Below, piece after piece: positions 54,063 to 62,589 of a stretch of DNA of 64,000 nucleotides (position 1 is its first letter; every line of letters begins with the position of its first letter). Below the pieces are notes generated by a model. That model worked only from the letters and a program-made list of their open reading frames with translations, did not search any database and was not told the DNA's origin. Position numbers and translations under genes: made by a program. Source of the stretch: Xylanibacillus composti. GTDB lineage: Bacteria; Bacillota; Bacilli; Paenibacillales; K13. The stretch lies in contig NZ_BOVK01000015.1 of the NCBI RefSeq assembly GCF_018403685.1, positions 1 through 64,000 of the forward strand. Direction: 5' to 3'.

Positions 54063-54109
54063 AAAAACCCGCGAAAAACCTTGATTCTACAAGGCTTTTC
54101 GCGGGTTTT
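54063..54109. repeat. second long inverted repeat, terminator-like
   Basis: Left arm from 54063 (AAAACCCGCGAAAAACCTTG) pairs with the segment ending at 54109 around the loop ATTCTA, nearly perfectly over 20 bases. T and A runs flank it, so it can act as a bidirectional terminator between parA and the tRNA fragment. Confidence 0.7.
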
Positions 54110-54159
54110 AGATTCCTCTTCTTTGACTTAGGTTCTGCTATATTCCGAGTAACATGTGC

Positions 54160-54213
54160 GACTCAAAATCCGTTTCCCGCAAGGGAGTGGGGGTTCAAGT
54201 CCCTTCACCGGCA
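54160..54213 (+). other. 3' part of tRNA-Leu(CAA): attachment site of the element
   Basis: The sequence from the anticodon loop CTCAAAA (anticodon CAA at 54164-54166) through the variable arm, the T loop TTCAAGT and the acceptor strand CACCGGC plus discriminator A is that of tRNA-Leu. The 3' anticodon strand TCCGT has no proper 5' partner (TGCGA is found), and no D arm or 5' acceptor precedes it. It is thus the duplicated 3' end left by integration into a tRNA-Leu gene. In plus orientation the intact tRNA and the element lie to the left. Confidence 0.75.
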
Positions 54214-54230
54214 CTACTTTTATAAATAGT

Positions 54231-54262
54231 TCATCGGAGATCGTTCCTGATGAGCTTTTTTT
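54231..54262 (+). terminator. terminator following the tRNA fragment
   Basis: TCATCGG (54231-54237) pairs with CC-T-GATGA (54246-54253, one bulge), followed by GC and seven T. This is the expected terminator of the original tRNA transcript, moved with the 3' end. Confidence 0.75.
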
Positions 54263-54308
54263 ATTTTCATTACTTCATTCACTGTATCTGCTGAAGATAT
54301 CTTTGAAC

Positions 54309-54827
54309 TGTATTCCCAGTGTGAGTTCATTCGTGATCTATGCTTCCGCTATGTTGTCCAGACTCGTCGTGGACGAATACCGGAACCGTACGATTGCCGT
54401 CTTATTCATGTATCCGATCAACCGGAAAAAGCTGCTTCTATCCAAATTGCTGATTGTATGCGGATTGACCTTTATGTTCATTATCGTATCGACAGTACTG
54501 GTCTCGGCAGGCTTCCACTTTGTCAATGAACGAGGGGTACTCGCACCGGGACCGCTGACAGCGGATATCATCGCAAAGCAGTCGCTGCAACTCGTCGTAA
54601 ATGCAGTTTCATCGGCAGGGCTGGCTCTTATTCCGTTGTTATTCGGGTTTCGCAAAAAATCGGTGCCGACCACGATCATCTCCTCCATTCTGATCGTCAC
54701 TCTCCTCTATGCGGGCAACAACGGAGAAAGTTTGGGCACTATTATCGCCATACCGATTGCACTCGGGCTCATCGGTGTATCGATCAGTTACATGCCGATC
54801 CGCAGGGTGGAGCATGATGATCTGTAA
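54309..54827 (+). pseudogene. 5'-truncated ABC-2 permease
   Basis: The frame begins to look like a permease at SSFVIYASAMLSRLVVDEYR and carries NRTIAVLFMYPINRKKLLLS, the motif after the first span of bacitracin/lantibiotic-type ABC-2 permeases, then four more spans. The first membrane span and a proper start with ribosome binding site are missing; the open frame runs back into the tRNA fragment. An ATG at 54350 could start a shorter product but has no clear site. It is probably a remnant cut during an earlier insertion or deletion at this tRNA. Confidence 0.65.
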
Positions 54828-55100
54828 GTTGAAGACAGCTTATTTATATCAGTCAGAACGGTTTATAAATCCTTATGCACTGAACGAATCGAAGCGCAAG
54901 GAAGCTTAGAACACGAAAAGACGTCAGATGGAGAATCCTAATGCCTCCTTGTCCGGAATAATGGTGAACAATGAGAAATAGGGGGTGGAGAAGTGTGCCA
55001 GTAGGACAACTGGCTTGACCTTCTACGAAAAAAGCAGGCGGTCAGTGGTGGAAACCAATCATCGAAACCTATTCGAATATCCAAACATGCGCATCTAATT

Positions 55101-55133
55101 GGCACTTTCAGACAAGCTGAGAGTGCCGTTTTT
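55101..55133 (+). terminator. terminator upstream of the cnt operon
   Basis: GGCACTTTCAG (55101-55111) pairs with CTGAGAGTGCC (55117-55127), one mismatch, followed by GTTTTT. The 450-base gap 54828-55278 holds no convincing gene; besides this hairpin there is a smaller CCAGT/ACTGG hairpin near 55000. Confidence 0.7.
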
Positions 55134-55278
55134 CTATGTATCAAGCAGGTTTATGACCATATCGAGCTATTTTTCAACGATCACTTTTATGCCATACTGA
55201 GAGAGAGAATAGAAAAAAATAGGAGGGATGTCAACAAACTAATAAATGATTGAATGAATAACAAGGGAGGAATGGTTA

Positions 55279-56100
55279 GTGAAAGGCAAGTATGCGTTAA
55301 TGCTTGCACTGCAAACTTTTAATTTCGAGCTCACGCTGCTAAACAATTACGCCAAACAATGTTCGGAGTGCTTTGAATTCATACAAGCCAAACTGGATGC
55401 CCTTTGCCGCTATATTATGTGCGATGGCAATCATATCGTCTGGGAGCAGTGGGGACATCTCCAGGAAATCGTTGAGCTTGTAGATCAACTTCGCTTCACC
55501 AGCAATCAGGCGCTTTGCAATCTGGAGAAGTTCCAGAGTCAAAAGCTGCTAGAGCAGAAAGAAAGCATGAGTGAGTATTTGTCCATGCTTTCTATGGCAG
55601 TCAAACAAGAAATACCGAATTTCCATCTCCAGCCGAACTCGCGCATCTTGTTTATCGGCTCCGGGTCTTTCCCTATTTCTCCTTTGACCTTATCGCGAGA
55701 AACAGGAGCAGAAGTGCTGTGTGTAGATATTGATGAGGAAGCGGTATTGTTTGGCACCAAGGTTGCGGACGCACTAGGTATGCAGGATAAGGTTCGTTTT
55801 GTCGGGACATATGAAGAGGGGTTGGCCTACATTCGTCAAGCGACTCATATTTTTATTGCTTCTCTGGTGGAGAGGAAATATGAATTGCTGGAGATGCTGA
55901 AAACCGAGCTCCCCTCGAACGCCATTGTTATTTTACGATATGGAAACGGATTAAAGTCCCTGTTCAATTATCCGTTCGAAATGGGCTTGGCAACCGGGTG
56001 GCAGTTGACTTCTTTATTAAAGCATGACGGCATCTATGATACGGCGATTCTTACAAGCAAGCCAAGCCACGCGAAAGAGGTGCAATTCAGTGAGGCATGA
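55279..56100 (+). CDS. cntL: CntL, nicotianamine synthase-like enzyme
   Basis: SAM-dependent aminobutanoyl-transferase of 273 aa, first step of opine-metallophore synthesis: it joins the aminobutyrate part of SAM to histidine. The SAM site is visible in RILFIGSGSFPISPL followed by EVLCVDIDEEAVLFGTKVAD. The N-terminal 115 residues are the helical substrate-binding domain typical of CntL. GUG 55279 follows AGGGAGG. It opens the cnt operon and overlaps cntM by 11 bases. No CntK histidine racemase gene is found upstream, so L-histidine is the likely substrate. Confidence 0.88.
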   Translation: MKGKYALMLALQTFNFELTLLNNYAKQCSECFEFIQAKLDALCRYIMCDGNHIVWEQWGHLQEIVELVDQLRFTSNQALCNLEKFQSQKLLEQKESMSEYLSMLSMAVKQEIPNFHLQPNSRILFIGSGSFPISPLTLSRETGAEVLCVDIDEEAVLFGTKVADALGMQDKVRFVGTYEEGLAYIRQATHIFIASLVERKYELLEMLKTELPSNAIVILRYGNGLKSLFNYPFEMGLATGWQLTSLLKHDGIYDTAILTSKPSHAKEVQFSEA

Positions 56101-57418
56101 ATCCAAGCCGGCGATCTTTGGCAATACCTTAATTATCGGCGCAGGTCCGGCCGGTATTCATGCGGCTGTAAGCTGGAGTCGCGTTTCCAATCGCATAGGC
56201 TTGCTGAATCGGGAAGGGGAACATGCTCGACAGGTGAGGAAGCTGCTGGCAGACGCTGATTTCCACGTGCAATGCGATGTGCTTGTTTCGGGAAAGGAGC
56301 AATTATCCGGCTCGGCCAAGATCCATCGCTATTATGAAGGGTATCAAGAACTTGATCCTGATTGGGACACCGTCTTGTTGTGCACGCCCAGTGATCATTA
56401 CGGCAGAATACTGGGGGAATGGCCCGGGGAGATGAGGAGAAAGGTCAAGCAGCTGATCCTGCTCTCGCCGGGCATCGGCAGCAACGCTTTGGTTCAAAGC
56501 TTACTGGGAGAGCACGCCCAAAGGATAGAAGTGGTAAGCTTGTCCACGTATTATGCAGCTTCGAAGTTCATGAATGCTCGGGCTCCACTTACATCGGTGG
56601 TCAAGGGCATCAAACGCAAAATTCGCCTTGCCTCCGGCAGAAGGGAACGATCCGTATGCATAGCTGTAAGCGAGCTCATTCAAACGTTGGGTGTGCAATG
56701 TGAAATTGTCGATACTCCGCTTGAAGCTGAAAGTCACAGCATCACAACCTATGTACATCCGCCGCTTTTTATGAATACGTTTTCCCTGAACGAGATTTTT
56801 TCATTGTCCAAATCCTCAAAGTACATGTACAAGCTGTATCCCGAGGGCCCTATAACGCCCCATGTCATGAGGAGCATGGTTCATTTGTGGAAGGAAGTAT
56901 CACGGGTTCTTCAGAAGCTGGAGATTCAACCGGTCAACTTGTTGAAGTTCCTGAACGACGATAATTATCCGGTTCACGAACAGAGCATCAGCAGAGCGCA
57001 AATCGAGGAATTTCCATCGATGGATGCGGTCATGCAAGAGTACCTGCTGTACGTAAGATACAGCTCGCTTTTAATCGATCCGTTTTCTGCACCGGATGAG
57101 CAGGGAAGATACTATGATTTTTCCGCTGTTCCGTATAGACAGGTGGTTCTGGACCGTGACGGCTGCTGGCAAATTCCTCGCGTACCGCATGAGGATTACT
57201 ACAAACTGAAGGTGCTGTGCGAGGTCGCGATTCGGCTTGAAGTACCCATGCCCCAAGCCAGAAGCCTGATCGAGCAATATAGAAACAAGCTCTTCTCTTT
57301 CTTGGCGAGCGAGGGGACAGGCCGGTACCATCCGGATTTTATAGAAGACCATGCAGAAGAGCAAGCAGCCGCAGTGCTCAAGACAACTCATAGGAATGTC
57401 CAAATCGCAGGGGAGTAA
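56090..57418 (+). CDS. cntM: CntM, opine metallophore dehydrogenase
   Basis: Opine dehydrogenase of 442 aa that reductively condenses the CntL product with an alpha-keto acid. The Rossmann motif is IIGAGPAGIHAAV, and conserved family segments include YVHPPLFMN, YKLYPEGPIT, QEYLLYVRYSSLLIDPFS and YYDFSAVPYRQV. Aligned by eye with the S. aureus enzyme, position 33 is arginine (GLLNREG), which favours NADPH, and position 150 is alanine (STYYAAS for STYLGD), which permits alpha-ketoglutarate. The GUG at 56090 follows AAAGAGGTG inside cntL. Confidence 0.92.
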   Translation: MRHESKPAIFGNTLIIGAGPAGIHAAVSWSRVSNRIGLLNREGEHARQVRKLLADADFHVQCDVLVSGKEQLSGSAKIHRYYEGYQELDPDWDTVLLCTPSDHYGRILGEWPGEMRRKVKQLILLSPGIGSNALVQSLLGEHAQRIEVVSLSTYYAASKFMNARAPLTSVVKGIKRKIRLASGRRERSVCIAVSELIQTLGVQCEIVDTPLEAESHSITTYVHPPLFMNTFSLNEIFSLSKSSKYMYKLYPEGPITPHVMRSMVHLWKEVSRVLQKLEIQPVNLLKFLNDDNYPVHEQSISRAQIEEFPSMDAVMQEYLLYVRYSSLLIDPFSAPDEQGRYYDFSAVPYRQVVLDRDGCWQIPRVPHEDYYKLKVLCEVAIRLEVPMPQARSLIEQYRNKLFSFLASEGTGRYHPDFIEDHAEEQAAAVLKTTHRNVQIAGE

Positions 57419-57479
57419 AAGAAGCAGCTGATACCAGTAGCTGAAGAGCATGCGGAAGAAAGGAGGAGTAAATCATAAA

Positions 57480-59069
57480 ATGAATCGAAAGCGCTGTCAT
57501 ACATTTTGGTTAAAGAGCAGCATGGTCTGCATGGCATTTGTTCTGTTCCTGACAGCATGCGCTGCGGAGGGACAGAATCAGTATCCTGCAGCCGCAACGA
57601 CGGGGCCAGATCAGTCAGGCGAAGGCAAAAGCATAACGATTATTCACAGTCTCCCGGTTGATACGCTCGATCCGCATAACGGCTGGATATCGGTTCGTGC
57701 CGGCGTTGCGGAAACTCTGGTGCGGCTCGACGAGAATATGCAGGTCACACCGTGGCTGGCTGCCACGTGGGAGGCGAAGGATCCGCTGACCTGGGTGTTC
57801 ACGCTGCGCGACAATATCCGCTTTCAAGATGGAACGAAGCTCGATGCTGCTGCGGCAAAGGCATCGTTCGAAAGAGGGATTGCCGACAGCAGACCGCTTG
57901 CGGCTTCACTGAAAATTGCTTCCATTGAAGCGAATGGTCAGGTGCTGACGTTTCGAACGACGGAGCCGCATCCCGCGTTTCCAACCGAGCTTGTCCATCC
58001 AACAGCAAGCGTCATCAGCATCGCAGCCGAAGAGGCGTCAGGAAAGGAAGCCTTCAACAAGGCCCCCGTAGGGACGGGCCCGTTCAAAGTGACAGGGTTC
58101 ATCCCCGGCAAAGAGGTCACACTCATTCGTCATGAGCATTACTGGGACGAGTTGGCCAAACTGGAAGAAGTGACAATTCAGTTCAATGCCGACGCCAACG
58201 TAAGGACGCTGGCTTTTCAGTCCAAACAAGCAGATATTGTGTATCATCTTGCCCCCGAATCTCTAGACTTGATCGAGAAGGACCAAGAGCTTGACGTTGA
58301 GTCCGTAACGAGCTTGCGCACGCATTATTTCACATACAATCCAGCCAGCGATCATGTGGCGGATCTTCGTGTGAGACAGGCGTTGGACAAGCTGATTGAC
58401 CGCGACGCGATCGTGGAAGAGATTATGCTCGGCCACGCGATGCCTGCCAACGGCCCGTTTCATGCATTGCTGCCGTTCGGGAGCAAGAAGGCTGCACAGA
58501 AGCTGGATCCAGACGGAGCCTTGAAGCTGCTGGAAAGTGCCGGCTATACGAAAGGCCCGGCCGGTATATGGGAGAAGGACGGCAAGCCGCTTAAGCTTAA
58601 GCTGATTGCGTTCACAGGTATTAATCCGGAGCTCCCGCTTATCCCGCTGCTGGTCCAATCTGAGGCGGCAAAGGTTGGCATTGCGATCGAGATCGTATCG
58701 GTGGAATATCCCGAAGTATACATCAAGGACAATACGGACTGGGATATGTCAACTGCAAGCTATCTGACTTCGCCTCGCGGTGACGGAGGATCGTTTTTAA
58801 ATTCGGCGTATACATTGGGAGGCTCCTATAACCCTGCCCATATCCATCTCGAAGAACTGGAAGCGATCCTTCGCGAGTTGAATGATACGAGGGATGTTCC
58901 GAAGCGCCATGAGTTGACCCGAAGCGCGCTCGAGATCATCCATGAAGAAATGCCGCACTCCTATATTATTCATCCAAACATCTTGGTAGGCATTCATCAG
59001 CGAGTAACCAATTGGAAGCCGGGAGCCGAGGAATTTTATATAGTGACGAACAAGCTGGATGTGCAGTGA
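57480..59069 (+). CDS. cntA: CntA, metallophore-binding lipoprotein
   Basis: Family 5 extracellular solute-binding protein of 529 aa. The lipobox is FLTACAAEG near residue 28, so it is anchored outside the membrane. Family features include HSLPVDTLDPHNGW, WLAATWEAKDPLTWVFTLRD and GTGPFKVTGFIPGKEVTLIR. As first transporter gene after cntLM it should bind the metal-loaded metallophore for uptake through CntBCDF. AAGGAGGAG lies 13 bases before the ATG, rather far, so expression may be modest. Confidence 0.87.
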   Translation: MNRKRCHTFWLKSSMVCMAFVLFLTACAAEGQNQYPAAATTGPDQSGEGKSITIIHSLPVDTLDPHNGWISVRAGVAETLVRLDENMQVTPWLAATWEAKDPLTWVFTLRDNIRFQDGTKLDAAAAKASFERGIADSRPLAASLKIASIEANGQVLTFRTTEPHPAFPTELVHPTASVISIAAEEASGKEAFNKAPVGTGPFKVTGFIPGKEVTLIRHEHYWDELAKLEEVTIQFNADANVRTLAFQSKQADIVYHLAPESLDLIEKDQELDVESVTSLRTHYFTYNPASDHVADLRVRQALDKLIDRDAIVEEIMLGHAMPANGPFHALLPFGSKKAAQKLDPDGALKLLESAGYTKGPAGIWEKDGKPLKLKLIAFTGINPELPLIPLLVQSEAAKVGIAIEIVSVEYPEVYIKDNTDWDMSTASYLTSPRGDGGSFLNSAYTLGGSYNPAHIHLEELEAILRELNDTRDVPKRHELTRSALEIIHEEMPHSYIIHPNILVGIHQRVTNWKPGAEEFYIVTNKLDVQ

Positions 59070-59070
59070 C

Positions 59071-60015
59071 ATGTTGACACAATTGTCCGGCCGATTTGTC
59101 CAAATGGTGATCGTGTTGTTTTTCTTGAGTGTCGTCACATTCGTCATGATGAAGCTGGCACCGGGCGATCCGATCTTGGCCATCTTGCTCGCTAGCGACG
59201 GTGCGCTGTCGCAAGCTGAACAAGAGGCGGCCCGCGAGGCGCTGGGATTGAATCGTCCTATTTATGAACAGTACGGAAGCTGGCTGCTAAAAGTTGTGCA
59301 GCTTGACTGGGGGCAATCGCTGACAAGCAACCGGGAAGTCTGGGACATATTGATGGAGCGTCTGCCCGCCACGATTTATTTGACGCTAGGATCGGTGGTG
59401 GTGCTCATGGTCATCGCTTTTCCGCTTGGAATATTGGCTGCGAAATACCAGAACAAAGCCCCGGATGTATCCAGTCGGATTATCGCACTGCTTGGCGCAT
59501 CCATCCCCAGCTTCTGGCTCGCATTACTATTGATCTATGTGTTCGCATATCAATTAAATTGGCTTCCGACTATGGGAAGCGGTACATTGCGGCATCTTGT
59601 CTTGCCATCGCTGACCCTGGGGTTTGTGATGGCACCCGAATACATCCGGTTATTGCGAGCCGGATTGCTCGATACTCTCTCGCGGGATTATATCAAAGCT
59701 GCAAGGGCCAGAGGAATTTCCGAATGGCGCATTATGCTGCGCCATGCGATGCGAGCCGCACTGCTCCCGATTGTTGCGGTGTCCGGGGTCAGTCTGGGTT
59801 CATTGTTGACCGGATCGGTTGTCACGGAATCCATATTCGGTTGGCCGGGGCTGGGGAGTCTGGCTATCGAATCGATCCGTCTGCGCGATTATCCGGTAGT
59901 TCAAGGATATGTTTTGTTCTGCGGCGTTTGTTTTCTTATGGCCAACTGGCTGTCTGATGTCGGAGCGGCTGTGCTGGACCCCCGCATCCGAATGCGGGGA
60001 GGTCGTCGTCCATGA
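59071..60015 (+). CDS. cntB: CntB, ABC permease
   Basis: DppB-type permease of 314 aa with six spans; the BPD_transp_1 motif is YIKAARARGISEWRIMLRHA, which docks the ATPase. MKLAPGDPI near the N-terminus is typical of the nickel/peptide family. It starts one base after the cntA stop and overlaps cntC by 4 bases. It forms the channel with CntC for metallophore uptake. Confidence 0.88.
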   Translation: MLTQLSGRFVQMVIVLFFLSVVTFVMMKLAPGDPILAILLASDGALSQAEQEAAREALGLNRPIYEQYGSWLLKVVQLDWGQSLTSNREVWDILMERLPATIYLTLGSVVVLMVIAFPLGILAAKYQNKAPDVSSRIIALLGASIPSFWLALLLIYVFAYQLNWLPTMGSGTLRHLVLPSLTLGFVMAPEYIRLLRAGLLDTLSRDYIKAARARGISEWRIMLRHAMRAALLPIVAVSGVSLGSLLTGSVVTESIFGWPGLGSLAIESIRLRDYPVVQGYVLFCGVCFLMANWLSDVGAAVLDPRIRMRGGRRP

Positions 60016-60836
60016 AGTCATCCCCATTGCTCTCGGCGGGCTTGGTTCTGTTTGGATTGTTTTCTGTGCTTGCGATATTTGGCACATGGCTGGCTCCAAA
60101 CGATCCGGTGCTTATTCAAATGTCTGAGCGCTTGCGGCCTCCGAGCTGGACTTACCCTTTAGGGACGGATCATCTGGGCCGCTGCATCCTATCGAGATTG
60201 CTGGCAGGCACCCATACCACGCTGGGCCTCTCCGTGGCAGTGATTGGCGCCGTTGCCGCGATCGGTGTCCCGATCGGTTTCATATCCGGTTATAAAGGCG
60301 GACGACTGGATGCTTTGCTAATGCGGATGGCCGATGGCGCGGGAGCTCTGCCCGAGATATTGATTGCTGTTGCGGTGGCAGGTTTTCTAGGTCCGGGGCT
60401 GTTGAACGTCATGCTGGCCATTGCTTGTGTGAAATGGATTGCTTATGCGCGGATTGTTCGAGGGCTTGTACGATCTGAGCGGGAGAAAGAATATGTGCTC
60501 GTTTCGATTGTGTCCGGGAGTTCCGGCTGGACCATTATACGGCGTCATCTGATTCGGCACATTTTATCGCCCTTGGCCATTCTGGTTGCAGGGGATATCG
60601 GAAGAACCATTTTGCTCCTGTCGGCGCTGTCCTATCTGGGGTTGGGTGCACAGCCTCCTTCTCCGGAGTGGGGGGCGATGCTGAATGACGGACGCTCGTA
60701 TTTCCAGGCCGCTCCCGAGTTAATGCTGTATCCCGGACTATGCATATTATTTGTCGTCCTGGCTTGCAATATGGCAAGCGACGGCTTGAGGGACCTGCTT
60801 GATGTGCGGGCAAACAGCAGGGTGAACGAAATTTGA
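60012..60836 (+). CDS. cntC: CntC, ABC permease
   Basis: DppC-type permease of 274 aa: an N-terminal span, the PLGTDHLGRCILSRLLAGTH segment typical of DppC proteins, five more spans, and an ATPase contact loop with VSGSSGWTIIRRHL. ATGA overlap with cntB. Partner of CntB. Confidence 0.88.
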   Translation: MKSSPLLSAGLVLFGLFSVLAIFGTWLAPNDPVLIQMSERLRPPSWTYPLGTDHLGRCILSRLLAGTHTTLGLSVAVIGAVAAIGVPIGFISGYKGGRLDALLMRMADGAGALPEILIAVAVAGFLGPGLLNVMLAIACVKWIAYARIVRGLVRSEREKEYVLVSIVSGSSGWTIIRRHLIRHILSPLAILVAGDIGRTILLLSALSYLGLGAQPPSPEWGAMLNDGRSYFQAAPELMLYPGLCILFVVLACNMASDGLRDLLDVRANSRVNEI

Positions 60837-60854
60837 AGGTGAGGTGATTGCAGT

Positions 60855-61778
60855 ATGCAGAAGACGAAGGAGAAGAACAGCCGCTTGCCGCATACGGATG
60901 CGGGCAGAAATCGGTTGAGAGCTCGCGAGGAAGCGCCGCCGGTTCTTCGCGTCGAACAATTGCAGGTTGCGGTTTCAGAACAGAATCAGAGCAGGCTGCT
61001 TGTCCAGAATATTTCATTTTCCATTCGCCAGGGCGAGATGCTGGCGATTGTCGGTGAAAGCGGCAGCGGAAAAAGCGTAACAGCAGCGGCAATTGGGGGA
61101 TTGCTGCCCAAGTCGCTTCGCTCCTCCGGGCAAATCTGGCTGCATAACCGGAGCTTGCATGAATGGCATGCTGATGACCGCAAGCGCTTACGCGGCCAAG
61201 AAATCGGGTGGGTATTCCAAAACTACAAAGGAAGCTTTACACCGTTTATGAGAATAGGGACGCAGCTCATGGAACTGGTGCGCACCCATGAACGGCTGAG
61301 CAAAAAGGAGGCCAAGGCGCGTGTCTTCGATTGGCTTGAGAAGGTCGGCCTCCCCCCGAAGCGCGTGTATGAGAGCTACCCGTTTCAACTCAGCGGGGGA
61401 CAGTGCCAGCGGGTAGCATTGGCCGCAGCCTTAATGCCTGGGCCTTCCTTGTTAATTGCCGACGAACCGACGACTGCGCTGGACGTATTGACGGGAGAGC
61501 GGGTCATGGACTTGATTGCGGCGCTCCAATCCGCCACTGGATGCGCAGTATTATTTATTACCCATGATCTTAGGCATGTTTGGCGGAGGGCCGACCGGGT
61601 TGCGGTGATGAAAAACGGAGAAATGATCGAGTCAGGCTTGGCATCCCAGCTTCTCATCCGACCAGCGCATCCCTATACGCGCAATTTGCTGGCTGCTTCT
61701 CCGCGGCTTGCGGCGCCAGGCAAACCGGATGCTGTATTCCCTGCCGCCGCTTACAGGGAGGAGAGCTTGTATGTCTGA
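60855..61778 (+). CDS. cntD: CntD, ABC ATPase
   Basis: DppD-type ATPase of 307 aa. Walker A is IVGESGSGKSVTAAA, the Q-loop is GWVFQNYKGSF, the signature LSGGQCQRVALAAAL, Walker B LLIADEPTTALD and the switch LFITHDLRHVW. The N-terminal 35 residues before the ABC fold are a charged extension. The last 8 bases overlap cntF. It powers metallophore import with CntF. Confidence 0.88.
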   Translation: MQKTKEKNSRLPHTDAGRNRLRAREEAPPVLRVEQLQVAVSEQNQSRLLVQNISFSIRQGEMLAIVGESGSGKSVTAAAIGGLLPKSLRSSGQIWLHNRSLHEWHADDRKRLRGQEIGWVFQNYKGSFTPFMRIGTQLMELVRTHERLSKKEAKARVFDWLEKVGLPPKRVYESYPFQLSGGQCQRVALAAALMPGPSLLIADEPTTALDVLTGERVMDLIAALQSATGCAVLFITHDLRHVWRRADRVAVMKNGEMIESGLASQLLIRPAHPYTRNLLAASPRLAAPGKPDAVFPAAAYREESLYV

Positions 61779-62550
61779 GTGTCTCAAGGTGAGTCATCTG
61801 TCGAAGCGTTATGCCAGGGGCAGGAACGATGTGGCTGCAGTTGATCGCGTGTCATTTGTGATCAGGTCGGGCGAATGCGTCGGCCTGGTCGGTGAAAGCG
61901 GCAGTGGCAAAAGCACCTTGGTCAGACTGCTCTTGGCACTCGAATCTCCGGACCATGGCGAAGTGATCTTCCAAGGAAGGCCCTTAATGCGGACGAACCG
62001 GCGAGAGCTGCGCCGGCTTCGGCAGCATATTCAAGTTGTATTTCAGGATTCCACAGCTTCACTCAATGACCGTCTGCCGGTATGGCGCTCTGTGCTCGAG
62101 CCGTTGGACAATTATGTTCATGTCCAACCTCCTTTTTTTCACGGAGCGCGCTTGTCCAGAAGAGAGAAGGCGGAACGGCTGTTGAGTATGGTAGGGCTGA
62201 CAGCCGAACACATGGATAGTTATCCGCACGAGCTGAGCGGGGGACAAAGACAGCGAGTCTGCATTGCACGCGGCATTAGCCTCTGTCCACAACTGCTGAT
62301 ATGCGATGAGCCTACCTCCAGTCTGGACGTCACGACCCAATGTCAAATTCTGCATTTACTCCAAGTCTTGCAACGGCAATTGAACATGTCCGTTCTGTTT
62401 ATTTCTCATGATCTTGCTGCTGTGGTTCAGCTCTGCCATCGCCTGCTTGTCATGCGTCAGGGACGAATTGTGGATGAATTTGCAGCGGACGAGCTGTGGC
62501 TGGATGAGCGCCACCCCTATACGAAGGTTCTGATATCCGCTTCCCAATAG
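61771..62550 (+). CDS. cntF: CntF, ABC ATPase
   Basis: DppF-type ATPase of 259 aa: Walker A LVGESGSGKSTLVRL, Q-loop VVFQDSTASLNDRL, signature LSGGQRQRVCIARGI, Walker B LLICDEPTSSLD, switch LFISHDLAAVV. It lacks the long cysteine-bearing C-terminal extension of many DppF proteins, as do Cnt ATPases. ATG 61771 follows GGGAGGAG within the cntD end. Confidence 0.88.
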   Translation: MSECLKVSHLSKRYARGRNDVAAVDRVSFVIRSGECVGLVGESGSGKSTLVRLLLALESPDHGEVIFQGRPLMRTNRRELRRLRQHIQVVFQDSTASLNDRLPVWRSVLEPLDNYVHVQPPFFHGARLSRREKAERLLSMVGLTAEHMDSYPHELSGGQRQRVCIARGISLCPQLLICDEPTSSLDVTTQCQILHLLQVLQRQLNMSVLFISHDLAAVVQLCHRLLVMRQGRIVDEFAADELWLDERHPYTKVLISASQ

Positions 62551-62589
62551 CGGAAAGAAAACTGAATCCCGGTAGCATGGAGGAAAAAG

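Noticed and set aside
55137-55250. Possible remnant of an IS3-type transposase end upstream of cntL
   Set aside because: A short frame gives KQVYDHIELFFND, faintly like the end of IS3 OrfB, but there is no conserved HSALGY-type motif and no inverted ends.
55140-55278. Zur or Fur operator upstream of cntL
   Set aside because: Metallophore operons are usually metal-controlled, but I found no convincing match to the Bacillus Zur or Fur palindromes here.
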